From: Phascolarctobacterium_A sp902463975
Lineage (GTDB): Bacteria; Bacillota; Negativicutes; Acidaminococcales; Acidaminococcaceae
DNA: 62,004 nucleotides
Assembly: GCF_902463975.1 (NCBI RefSeq)
Contig: NZ_CABQHJ010000015.1
Span: 1-62,004 of the forward strand
Reading direction: 5' to 3'
Numbering within the stretch: position 1 is the stretch's first letter; each line of letters begins with the position of its first letter. Of this stretch, positions 51,975-61,573 are shown in pieces. Both the position numbers and the translations under genes were made by a program. The notes beneath the pieces are model-generated. The model made no database searches and was not told where the DNA came from. It saw only the letters and a program-made list of their open reading frames with translations.

Positions 51975-53690
51975 ATGTTAGAAAAAATAATTCATTATTA
52001 TAAGCCCTATAAGCTGATTTTGCTTTTGGTGCTGCTTGGCTCGTGCTTCTCGGCCTTGATGGAGCTGGTGTTCCCATACATAGTAAGGCAGATGCTGAAC
52101 GTCGAGATTCCCCAGAAGAATATCGACGAGCTTTTTTACTGGGCAGGCATACTGGTGGTACTGTATGTGATAAACTTTGGCCTGCTTTTTGTGATTAACT
52201 ATTACGGCCGTGTGATGAGCTCGGGCATTGAAAATGATATGCGCCGTGATTTATTTGCGCATATGGAAAAAATGTCCTTCCGCTTTTTTGATAATGCCCG
52301 CACAGGCCAGCTGCTGTCACGCATTACCAGCGATATCGTGGAAATCAGCGAGCTGACCTTTAAGGGGCCGAATGATCTGCTGGTTTGCAGCATCAGCATG
52401 CTGGGTACGATTTTCATGATGCTGTATCTGAACCCCTTCCTGGGTTCTATAATCGGCGTGCTGCTGCTTTTCAAGGCAGCGCATTCTGTTTATGTCAACA
52501 GGAAGATGAAGAGTGCCTTCCGCCGCAGCCGTGTAAAATCCGGTGAGGTTTCCGCACAGGCAGAGGAGGCGCTGAGCGGCATTCGTCTGGTGAAGGCCTT
52601 TGCTAACGAGCCGCTGGAGCTGGAGCGTTTTATGCGCAAGAGCAACGAGCTGATGCAAGTGCGCAATGAATCCTTTGGTATTCTGTCGTATTTTACCGGC
52701 ACGATTACCTTCTTTACCAATATCACCAATCTTGCGGTATTAGTCTGTGGCGGCATGATGGTTGCTGATGGACAGCTGCCGCTCAGCGATTTTGTTGCCT
52801 TCTTCCTTTATGTAAATATCTTTATGAAGCCTGTTTTCCGTCTGCTGATGTTTACGGAAATGTATCAGCGCGGTATGGCCGGTTACAATCGTTTTAATGA
52901 GATGATGCAGCATGAGGTGGAGATTGACGATGCGCCTAATGCGATTGCTGCAGGTAATATTAAGGGCCGCATTACCTTTGAGGATGTAACCTTTGGCTAT
53001 CTGCAGGATAAGCCGGTACTGAAGCATTTTGATCTTGATATCGCTCCCGGTGAAAAGGTGGCCTTTGTGGGTGCTACCGGTGCAGGCAAAACGACGCTGG
53101 CAAGCCTTTTGCTGCGCTTTTACGAGCCGACGCAGGGCAGAGTGCTGCTTGACGGCGTGGATATCAAAAAGTATAAGCAGAGCTATTTGCGTAACCATGT
53201 CGGCCTAGTGCAGCAGGACGTCTTCCTCTTCAGTGATTCTGTTAACTTTAATATTGCGTATGGCAAGATCAAGGCGAGTGAGCAGGAGATTGAGCAGGCT
53301 GCCAAGCTGGCGGCGGCAGACGACTTTATCAGCGCGCTGCCTGAGGGTTACGAAACTAAGGTCGGTGAGCGCGGCGTGAAGCTGAGCGGCGGCCAGAAGC
53401 AGCGTATTGCTATTGCCCGTGCCTTTTTGAAGAATCCGCCGGTAATGGTGTTTGACGAAGCGACCAGTGCGCTGGATACCAAGACGGAAAAGCAGATTCA
53501 GAAGTCTTTGGATAAGCTGGCTGAAAGTCGCACTACGCTGATTATCGCACATCGTCTGTCGACGATTATCAACGCTGACAGAATTGTGGTGCTGCATAAC
53601 GGTGAAATTGCGGAAATCGGCACGCACAAGGAGCTTATGGCTTTGGATGGCATTTATAAGCGCCTTTATGAGCTGGATGAGCAGGATTAA
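51975..53690 (+). CDS. MsbA/multidrug-type ABC exporter (fused permease-ATPase)
   Basis: 571 residues: type IV exporter fold. Six-helix membrane domain to about residue 310, then NBD with Walker A GATGAGKTT near 378, Q-loop VQQDVFLFS, signature LSGGQKQRIA, Walker B VMVFDEATSALD, and His in IIAHRLST. A homodimeric half-transporter. Cargo unknown. As last gene of the cluster it may export a ligand whose loaded form is retrieved by the ECF part. Confidence 0.9.
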   Translation: MLEKIIHYYKPYKLILLLVLLGSCFSALMELVFPYIVRQMLNVEIPQKNIDELFYWAGILVVLYVINFGLLFVINYYGRVMSSGIENDMRRDLFAHMEKMSFRFFDNARTGQLLSRITSDIVEISELTFKGPNDLLVCSISMLGTIFMMLYLNPFLGSIIGVLLLFKAAHSVYVNRKMKSAFRRSRVKSGEVSAQAEEALSGIRLVKAFANEPLELERFMRKSNELMQVRNESFGILSYFTGTITFFTNITNLAVLVCGGMMVADGQLPLSDFVAFFLYVNIFMKPVFRLLMFTEMYQRGMAGYNRFNEMMQHEVEIDDAPNAIAAGNIKGRITFEDVTFGYLQDKPVLKHFDLDIAPGEKVAFVGATGAGKTTLASLLLRFYEPTQGRVLLDGVDIKKYKQSYLRNHVGLVQQDVFLFSDSVNFNIAYGKIKASEQEIEQAAKLAAADDFISALPEGYETKVGERGVKLSGGQKQRIAIARAFLKNPPVMVFDEATSALDTKTEKQIQKSLDKLAESRTTLIIAHRLSTIINADRIVVLHNGEIAEIGTHKELMALDGIYKRLYELDEQD

Positions 53691-53808
53691 GGGTGTTTTT
53701 CACTTCAAAAAATACATAACTTGATGCTTATGGTTGCAGTATACGATGATATAGCTTTGTGCTATAATGCTGTATAGAGGAGTAGTCAAAACGGAGGAGG
53801 TAATGGAA

Positions 53809-55407
53809 ATGGGCTTATTTCTTAATCCTGATAACAGAGCCTTTCAAACGGCGATAGATTCGGAAATTTACGTTGATAAAACCGGACTCATAGAATTTAC
53901 CAACAAGGTTTTGGGGACGCAGCAGGCTTTTATCTGTAACAGTCGCCCACGCCGTTTTGGTAAATCAATTACAGCCAATATGCTGGCTGCCTATTATAGC
54001 AAGGGCTGTGATTCGCAGGAGCTTTTTGCCGGATTGGCTATCGAAAAAAGTCCTGCGTATCAAAAGCAGCTCAATAAATATGACGTTATCCATTTTGACG
54101 TGCAATGGTGCTGCAAGGAGGCAGGCGGTGCAGAAAAGACTGTAGGCTTTATTTCACAGGTGCTTATGGAGGAGCTGCGTGAGGCCTATGGCGCATATAT
54201 ACCGGAAAAGGTGACTAAGGTTTCCAGTGCTTTGGCTTATATCAGCGATGCGACTGGTAATCGTTTTGTGATTATTGTTGATGAATGGGACGTGCTGATT
54301 CGTGACGAGAGCACGAATAAAATTGCGCAGGAAGAGTATATTGATTTTCTGCGCAGCCTTTTTAAGGGAATTGAGCCGACACGCTATATAGCTTTAGCCT
54401 TTATGACAGGAATTCTGCCGATAAAAAAATTCAAAACGCAGTCTGCGTTGAACAACTTTGATGAATATACCATGCTTGATTCTGGCGTTCTTGCTCCATA
54501 TATTGGTTTTACGGAAGACGAGGTTCGTACCTTGTGTAAAAGATATAATAAGGATTTTTCAGAGGTGAAGCGCTGGTATGATGGTTATCAGCTCGGCGGC
54601 TATCATGTGTATAACCCTAGAGCTGTGGTAGGCGTAATGCTGCGGGGAACCTTTCAGAGCTATTGGTCACAGACGGGTACATATGAATCCATCATTCCGT
54701 TAATTAATATGAATTTTGATGGCCTGAAAACTGATATTGTAACCATGCTTTCCGGTGATGCGGTTTTGGTGCGCACCAATTCATATCAAAATGATATGGT
54801 GACCTTTAAGAATAAGCATGATGTTATGACGTCGCTGATTCATTTGGGCTATCTGGCATATGAGCAGCAGGAGCAAAAGGCCTATATACCTAACGAAGAG
54901 GTCCGCAGTGAATTTGTTAATGCTTTAGAGGAAACAGCCTGGGATGAATTTGCTGATTTTCAGAGGCTGTCACGCGAGGTATTAAATGCTACGCTTGACA
55001 TGGATGCAGCTGCTGTGGCGTCTATGATCGAAAAGGTGCATATGGAATATACATCTGCGATTAAGTATAATGATGAAAATTCGCTTAGCAGCGTTTTGAC
55101 CATCGCATATCTGAGCGCTATGCAGTATTATTTCAAGCCTGTACGTGAAATGCCGTTAGGTCGCGGTTTTGCTGATTTTGTATTTATTCCTAAGCAATAT
55201 TATGCTCATAGCTATCCTGCTTTGCTGGTGGAGCTGAAGTGGAATAAAAATGCAGATACTGCCATGAAGCAGATGAAGGAAAGGAAGTATCCGGTAAGCC
55301 TGCAGAATTTTGCTGAGGAAATTTTATTGGTAGGTATCAATTATGATAAGAAAACCAAGGAGCACACCTGCAGTATTGAAAAATATATTGGAGGAAGCAA
55401 TCAATAA
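53809..55407 (+). CDS. AAA-ATPase-like protein with PD-(D/E)XK domain, second copy
   Basis: 532 residues of the same family as 9922-11625 but strongly diverged: Walker A variant SRPRRFGKSI, Walker B VIIVDEWDVLI, the family's RWYDGYQLGGYHVYNP and, at the C terminus, GFADFVFIP with LLVELKWNKN (Asp and Glu-x-Lys). The ATG at 53809 is 8 bases after GGAGGAGG; a nearer ATG at 53803 is too close. Stands between the transporter cluster and alaS. Function unknown. Confidence 0.85.
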   Translation: MGLFLNPDNRAFQTAIDSEIYVDKTGLIEFTNKVLGTQQAFICNSRPRRFGKSITANMLAAYYSKGCDSQELFAGLAIEKSPAYQKQLNKYDVIHFDVQWCCKEAGGAEKTVGFISQVLMEELREAYGAYIPEKVTKVSSALAYISDATGNRFVIIVDEWDVLIRDESTNKIAQEEYIDFLRSLFKGIEPTRYIALAFMTGILPIKKFKTQSALNNFDEYTMLDSGVLAPYIGFTEDEVRTLCKRYNKDFSEVKRWYDGYQLGGYHVYNPRAVVGVMLRGTFQSYWSQTGTYESIIPLINMNFDGLKTDIVTMLSGDAVLVRTNSYQNDMVTFKNKHDVMTSLIHLGYLAYEQQEQKAYIPNEEVRSEFVNALEETAWDEFADFQRLSREVLNATLDMDAAAVASMIEKVHMEYTSAIKYNDENSLSSVLTIAYLSAMQYYFKPVREMPLGRGFADFVFIPKQYYAHSYPALLVELKWNKNADTAMKQMKERKYPVSLQNFAEEILLVGINYDKKTKEHTCSIEKYIGGSNQ

Positions 55408-55540
55408 AATAACCAAATAAGCTTATGTATAATGCTGTAGCTGCAGATAGCGGTTGCAGCATTAGCTTTTCTGAAACAAAAAATGCGCTTGCTGCTCCGT
55501 TTTTTCTGCCAAGCAGGCGCTCTCAATTGCTTTGCGCTTA

Positions 55541-55569
55541 TTGACATTCACAGGCAAAAATTATATAAT
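55541..55569 (+). promoter_or_regulatory. Consensus sigma-70-type promoter of alaS
   Basis: TTGACA (55541-55546), 17-bp spacer, TATAAT (55564-55569), a perfect consensus, 82 bp before alaS. No T-box leader is seen. Confidence 0.88.
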
Positions 55570-55650
55570 TTTTTTATATGCAATCTTTGTTTGCTGCGGC
55601 ATTTTCCGCAGTAATGCAGTATTATTTTTCGAAGGAGCGAATGAACTACT

Positions 55651-58272
55651 ATGAAATACATGACTGGTAACGAAATCCGCGAAAAGTTTTTGAAATTTTT
55701 CCAAGATAGAGGCCATCTTATGCTTCCGAGTGCTTCCCTGATTCCTCAGGATGACCCGACTCTGCTGATTATCGGTGCTGGCATGGCACCCTTTAAGCCG
55801 TTTTTCACCGGCAAAATGAAACCGCCTGCTACCCGTATCACTACCTGCCAAAAATGCGTGCGTACCGGTGATATTGAAAATGTTGGCCGCACTGCGCGCC
55901 ACCATACCTATTTTGAAATGTTGGGCAACTTCTCCTTTGGCGATTACTTTAAAAAAGAGGTTATCCCCTGGAGCTGGGAGTTCCTGACCAAGGAGCTTGG
56001 CCTGCCTGCTGATAAGCTGTACATCACCATCCACACTGAGGATGATGAAGCTTTTGATATCTGGCACAATGTTGTAGGTGTTCCTGAAGACCACATTGTA
56101 CGCCTGGCAGATAACTGGTGGGAGATTGGCAGCGGTCCGTGCGGCCCTGACTCCGAAATCCACATCGACCTCGGCCCTGAACGCGGCTGCGGCAAACCGA
56201 CCTGCGGCCCCGGCTGTGACTGCGACCGCTTCCTGGAAATCTGGAACTTGGTATTCACCCAGTTCAACCAGATGCCGGATGGCACCTACCCGCCGCTGAA
56301 AAACAAGAACATTGATACCGGCGCAGGTCTGGAGCGTCTGGCAAGTGTTGTTCAAGGCAAGCCGTCCAACTTTGAAACTGACCTGATTTTCCCGATTATT
56401 GAATATGCAGCTAAAATTGCTAATGTTGAATATGGCAAGGATAAGGCTACCGACGTTTCCCTGAAGGTTATCGCTGACCATGTACGCAGCATGACCTTTA
56501 TGATCGGCGATGGTATCCTGCCGTCCAACGAAGGCCGTGGCTATGTGCTACGCCGCATCCTGCGCCGTGCTATCCGTCACGCTCGTCTGCTGGGCATCAA
56601 CGAAATGTTCCTGACCGGTGCTGTTGACGTTGTTATCGGCATGTTCGGTCACGCTTACCCCAACCTGGTAGAGAAGGCTGACTTCATCAAAAAGGTTGTG
56701 GAAATGGAAGAAAACAGCTTCCTGCGCACTCTGAAGCAGGGCTGCGAGCTGCTGAACGAAGAGATTGAAAAGCTGAAGGCTGCTAACAAAACCGTTCTCG
56801 ACGGTGCAACTGCCTTCAAGCTGAACGATACCTTTGGCTTCCCCTGGGAGCTGACTGAAGAAATCCTGGAAGAAGCAGGCATGACTATGGATAAAGAGGG
56901 CTTCGACGCTGCGCTGGAGGTTCAGCGTAAAATGGCGCGTGAAGCACGCAACGATAAAGAGGGCCGTCCGGTTGTTTATAACACCAGCGGCATCAATGTT
57001 GCTGAGCTGAAGGTTGACGAAGCTGCAACTGAAGCTAAGATTGTGAAGATGTACCCTGCGCATGATGCACAGCCGATTGAAAACGCTGCTGACGGCACTG
57101 ATGTTGCTGTTATCTGCGACGTTACCGCTTTCCATGCTGAGGGCGGCGGCCAGCTGGGCGATATCGGTACTATTACTGCTCCGACCGGCGTTATTGCTGT
57201 AAATGTTACCAAAAAGCTGCCTGACGGCGCTGTTATTATGATCGGTTCCGTAACCGAAGGCACTGTTGCTGTAGGTGACGCTGTTACCTTTGCTGTAGAC
57301 AAGGCCCGCAAGATGGATATCGCGCGTAACCATACCGCAACCCATCTGCTGCATGCTGCTCTGAAACAGGTTCTGGGTGCCCATGTTAACCAGGCCGGCA
57401 GCTATGTCGGTCCGGACCGTCTGCGTTTTGACTTCTCCCACTTCTCTCAGGTTACTGCTGAGGAGCTGAAGAAAGTAGAGGCTATTGTCAACGAGCAGGT
57501 GCTGGCTGGCAAAGCTGTTAATATTGAAGAGCTGCCGATTGAGGAAGCTAAGAAGAAGGGTGCTACCGCGCTCTTCGGTGAAAAGTATGGCAACATCGTG
57601 CACGTTGTTACCGTTCCGGACTTCTCTATGGAGTTCTGCGGCGGCAGCCATGTAAGCAATACCGCACAAATCGGTATGTTCAAAATCGTTAGCGAAGGCT
57701 CCAGCGGTGCAGGCGTGCGCCGTATTGAGGCTGTTACCGGTCATGGTGCTGTGGCTCATGTGAATGCTACCGAGGAAATGGTAAACGGTCTGGCTGCTGA
57801 GCTGAAATGCCGCTCCTGCGACGTTCCGACTCGTCTGGAGGCTCTGCAATGCGAGCTGAAGGCAGCACAGAAGAAGGCTGAAGAGCTGGCTGCAGAAATT
57901 GCTAAGGCACAGGTAAGCAATGTTGCTGATCAGATTAAGGATGCTAACGGCGTTCCTGTTCTGGTGCAGAAGGTTAATGCTGACAGCGTTGACGCTCTGC
58001 GTAACCTGGGCGACCAGATGCGCGATAAGGTTGGTGGCGTTGTTGTGTTGGCTGCTGTTATGGGCGAAAAGGTAAGCATTCTGACCATGGCTACTAAGGA
58101 TGCTGTTGCTAAGGGCGTACATGCGGGCAATATCGTTAAGGCTGTTGCTAAGCTGTGCGGCGGTGGCGGCGGCGGTCGTCCTGATATGGCACAGGCTGGT
58201 GCTAAGGACGTAGCTAAGGTTGACGAAGCACTTGCAGCTGCATTTGATATTGTTGCTGCTATGGTGAAATAA
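55651..58272 (+). CDS. alaS: Alanyl-tRNA synthetase
   Basis: Charges tRNA-Ala and edits mischarged Ser and Gly. 873 residues, full length. Class II catalytic domain with TTCQKCVRTGDIENVG and FTQFNQMPDG. Editing-domain zinc ligands NHTATHLLH near residue 561 and FCGGSHVSNT near 663, and the C-terminal DHHA1 domain with GGGGGGRPDMAQAG. The ATG at 55651 follows AAGGAG; a second ATG nine bases later is possible. Runs from a perfect promoter to a terminator, so monocistronic. Confidence 0.97.
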   Translation: MKYMTGNEIREKFLKFFQDRGHLMLPSASLIPQDDPTLLIIGAGMAPFKPFFTGKMKPPATRITTCQKCVRTGDIENVGRTARHHTYFEMLGNFSFGDYFKKEVIPWSWEFLTKELGLPADKLYITIHTEDDEAFDIWHNVVGVPEDHIVRLADNWWEIGSGPCGPDSEIHIDLGPERGCGKPTCGPGCDCDRFLEIWNLVFTQFNQMPDGTYPPLKNKNIDTGAGLERLASVVQGKPSNFETDLIFPIIEYAAKIANVEYGKDKATDVSLKVIADHVRSMTFMIGDGILPSNEGRGYVLRRILRRAIRHARLLGINEMFLTGAVDVVIGMFGHAYPNLVEKADFIKKVVEMEENSFLRTLKQGCELLNEEIEKLKAANKTVLDGATAFKLNDTFGFPWELTEEILEEAGMTMDKEGFDAALEVQRKMAREARNDKEGRPVVYNTSGINVAELKVDEAATEAKIVKMYPAHDAQPIENAADGTDVAVICDVTAFHAEGGGQLGDIGTITAPTGVIAVNVTKKLPDGAVIMIGSVTEGTVAVGDAVTFAVDKARKMDIARNHTATHLLHAALKQVLGAHVNQAGSYVGPDRLRFDFSHFSQVTAEELKKVEAIVNEQVLAGKAVNIEELPIEEAKKKGATALFGEKYGNIVHVVTVPDFSMEFCGGSHVSNTAQIGMFKIVSEGSSGAGVRRIEAVTGHGAVAHVNATEEMVNGLAAELKCRSCDVPTRLEALQCELKAAQKKAEELAAEIAKAQVSNVADQIKDANGVPVLVQKVNADSVDALRNLGDQMRDKVGGVVVLAAVMGEKVSILTMATKDAVAKGVHAGNIVKAVAKLCGGGGGGRPDMAQAGAKDVAKVDEALAAAFDIVAAMVK

Positions 58273-58301
58273 GCTTAGCGCTGAATTTTACGTATAAAAA
58301 T

Positions 58302-58338
58302 AAACTGACGAGGCAATTTTGCTTCGTCAGTTTTTTTG
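58302..58338 (+). terminator. Rho-independent terminator of alaS
   Basis: Nine-bp stem AACTGACGA/TCGTCAGTT followed by TTTTTT. Confidence 0.85.
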
Positions 58339-58382
58339 TGTTTATGCAGTTAGGTTTCTAAGTAATTATGATGTTTTCATGC

Positions 58383-58446
58383 TGTCCGCTAATAGCTTGC
58401 TGACAGATGAGCTGTCAGCAGAAGCTATGTTTAGCGTAGCGGATAA
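58383..58446. repeat. Large interrupted hairpin 3' of the autotransporter gene
   Basis: Nested arms CCGCTA/TAGCGG, AGCTT/AAGCT and CTGACAG/CTGTCAG. No T-run in either direction, so a weak terminator, an mRNA end-protecting structure or a repeat. Confidence 0.5.
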
Positions 58447-58468
58447 GCTGTTAAAAAAAGGTTAGCGC

Positions 58469-61400
58469 TTAGAAGTCGAAGCGTGCGCCGATACGCCAGG
58501 ACCAGTCCTTGCTGAAGCCGCTGCCGCCAGCGCGTTCAGCGTCCATAAAGAGGTGGCTGGCGTGGCCTGCCTTGAGGTCAAAGCCCAAGCCGTATTCCCA
58601 CCAGCTGCCGTTGCTGTCGCCGCTGCAGAAGGCGCTGGCATCATTCTTGTAGAAGGCAGCGCTGACGCGGTCGCCAAGCTCGGTGTTGTAGCGCACCTTG
58701 GCATAAACCTGGCTTTGGTCGCCGAGTGTTTGGCCAACGTCAACGCCCATGCTGAGGATAGCGCTGTTCAGATGGTCACTTGCTACATGCACGCCGTTGG
58801 AGGTGGTGAAGGCTTTATTGTACAAGCGTCCCAGAGTAAACTGTGCGTTGGGTGTTACAAAGAGACCATGGTCATTTTCCAGTCGGTGACCATATTCCGC
58901 ACTTGCCTGCAGGCCGTGGCTTTTGGCGCTGCCATTGACGCCGTCAAGCTTGAAGTCGTTGTCATAAGAGCTGTAGCGGAGAACATAGTCAGCATAGGAG
59001 CCGGATTGGGAGGTGTGCGTGTGGTAGGCAGTGAGGGCGCCGCCGCGGATGTCACTGCGACCGCCGGCAACCTGCAGTGCGTCGCTGACCTGATAGCCGT
59101 TCATGCTGCTGCTGCCTTTGATATAGGTGAAGGCGAGGCCGCTGAAGTCACGTGTTTTTTTAGCGTCTTCCGTAGTCAGCTGCTCGTCCGAATTATGCTT
59201 GAAGTCGTAGCCGATGGTGTAGGTTTTGACCTTGGCGTCACTGCCGTAAATACCGCTGCCACTGATGGAAGAATTGCTCATCTTGGTCCACACGCCTGCA
59301 CGCTCTTCGTCAAAGCAGGTGATGCCCAGGCGCTTGGTGAGACGCTCGCTTTGGTCACGCCACAAGTAGTAGTTCATATTGTGGGCCTTGATGGTGCCAG
59401 CCTCGTCGCGGGTGGGACCTTGGGGAGCAGGAGTGGGACTTGTATTTTTCTCCAGATACCAGTCGGTGGTATAGCCTTCCGTAGTGCTTTCCTTGCTGTT
59501 TAAAGAATAGATGTTCCAGGTGAGGTTGTCGTCGGAGGCAGCCTTGAAGTCGCCGTTTTCATTGACTACGCTCACCAGCACGGTATCTTCAGCCTTGCCA
59601 GTCAGTGTTGCAGTGCCGGTCACCTCGTTGAGGTACAGGCAATGCGTGCCGCTGTGGTTATTGATGAACAGCTTGTCGGCGGTTGAACCGTCGGTGCTTG
59701 TCTTGCTGTCATCGTAATCCATTTTGATGGTGCCGCTGCCGGTAAGATTGTTGATTTTGAGCTTTTGGAAGTTATGGTCATGCGTGCTGCTGCCAGCCAT
59801 GTCTACAGTTGTCGCTTCTTTGCGCTGCGTGAGGTCAATGATGCTGCTGCCATTCATTACTACATTGGCAACTTCACTGTCTGCAGTGACATTCCAGGTA
59901 GCGTCCTTCATGTTGAGGTTAGTGCCTTTGGTTGAAAAGCTGGTGTCACTGAAGCTGAAGCCTGCAGCAGTGGAGGCAGCGTCTAAAATTGCACCGGTCA
60001 GCGTGGAGCGGCCAGCCTGTCTGCCTGCAGCGTTGCCATTCTGGCCTGCAGCGCTGCCATCGCCCAGGGAAAGATGCACCTCGTTACCGTTGTTGGTATA
60101 GATGTCACCGGTAATGTTTACGAGCGCGGTGGTATTATCCTTATTGATGCTGATGCTATTGCCTGCTGCAGCATCCGGATTGGCATTGATAACAATGTTG
60201 CCGTTGATGGTAAGCTTGTTAGCGGCATTAACGACAATGTCACCGGCATTGACGGACGTGTCGCCATATTCGGAGGGGTTGAGGAGGCCGCCACTGCCAA
60301 TTGCGACTTTGGCGTCATCAACTACTTGGGCATTATTGAGGCAGTTGGTGTTATTGATGGTCAGGTCCTTGCCTTCGATGGTTACGGTAGCACCGGCACC
60401 AGCGGCTACTGTGGCGTATTTGCTGTTGATGGTGGCGGTGTCGGCATTTACGTAGATCAATGCTTTGTTGTAGGCATTGATGGCGTTCGTGTTGGCGTTG
60501 AATTCGGCATTTTCAGCATAGACATTGATTTTCGCTTGATACAGCTTGTAGTATTTAGCCGTTTCGTCGTTAGGGAGGTTATCGCTGTATCTGCCATAAT
60601 AGGCATAAGGGTTGTTACTATCATACTGGGTATATCGTTGATCCTCGTAGATGTGGGAATCACTGTACAGGTTCATGTTGGCGCCGGCGTCTTTCACAAA
60701 GGTGAGCTGCTTGATTTTCTTATCAGCGCTGCCAAGGTTGATGGTGGCACCTGGATCACTGTAAACAGCGGCAGCAGTTTTACCGCTGGTAGCAGCAGCG
60801 ATGGTGAGAGTGTCGGTTTTAATGTTGACTACTGGCAGGGGACAATCGGTTTCCAAGGAGCCATCATGCCAAGTATAGATAGTCTTTGCATTGCCTGTAG
60901 AAGCAAGGATGGCGCGCCCGTTGGAGGTAATTGTTGTATTTTTAGCGCTGATATCAACAAGGCCACCATAGCCGCAGTAGATAGTATTGTTCTCACTTGC
61001 AAGTTTGAGGTTAGTGATATTATTTAAATCTATCTTGCCCAGGATGTTGCTACAGATGGCTCTCTTGGTAGTGGAGATGTCAACGGTTGTGATGTCGCTA
61101 AGGTGAATACCGCCATTATTTTCTGTGTTGGTCCATCGTTCACCACGCCAATTGCCAAAGTTAGCTAGCAGACCGTAGGTGCCGTTGGTGATTTGCAATG
61201 TGTTCAGGTTTTTTATGGTCATCTCATTGTCACATGTGGACCAAATGTCACCTTGGAATGTAAGATCTATGTTTTTAGTTGCACCGGCTACGATATATGA
61301 ATTTGTATTATCGTCTGCCAACGATATGTTTCAATTGGAACTGATATTTTTATTTTCATTTAAAGTAACGTTGTTTTTGGTTAGTTTTAAGTCACCACCT

Positions 61401-61573
61401 TCATAATAAGTTTTATCCTCGGTCCAGGTAGTGTTGGAATCATTTTTTAGGTCATTCCAATCGATGTAGCCTTCATCTGCGTACACTTCTCCTGCTAAGG
61501 ATGAAGATAAAATGGTTAATCCGACAGCAAAGGCCAGCAGGCTTTTGCTCCGTTGGTGTAAATAATTTTTCAT
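58469..61573 (-). pseudogene. Type V autotransporter, interrupted by TGA after the signal peptide
   Basis: 1035 codons in one frame, with a TGA at 61331-61333. Codons 1-80 hold the signal peptide (FAVGLTILSSSLAGEVYA) and the start of the mature protein. The 950 downstream residues are an intact passenger of repetitive beta-helix type (many short IxLxN and ITNGT-like turns) and a C-terminal autotransporter beta-barrel of about 280 residues. The final stretch is SWRIGARFDF, whose last Phe is the usual barrel-assembly signal. If TGA stops translation no surface protein is made, since the downstream part lacks a signal peptide. GGGAGG precedes the ATG. It could be a pseudogene, a reversible variant or a sequencing error. 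Proves an outer membrane in the lineage. Confidence 0.85.

Noticed and set aside
56548..58122. 524-codon open frame antisense to alaS
   Set aside because: Composition (Leu, Asn, Ser-rich with no motif) is what the complement of a GNC-rich gene gives; alaS is full length with all motifs.
58553..61027. Long plus-strand open frames opposite the autotransporter
   Set aside because: Low-complexity Val/Gly/Ala translation arises from the repetitive passenger on the other strand; the minus strand has signal peptide, beta-helix and barrel.
100..61573. Genome-wide reassignment of TGA to Trp
   Set aside because: TGA properly ends carB, pstC, pstA and others at the expected length, so the TGA codons in virD4 and the autotransporter are local.
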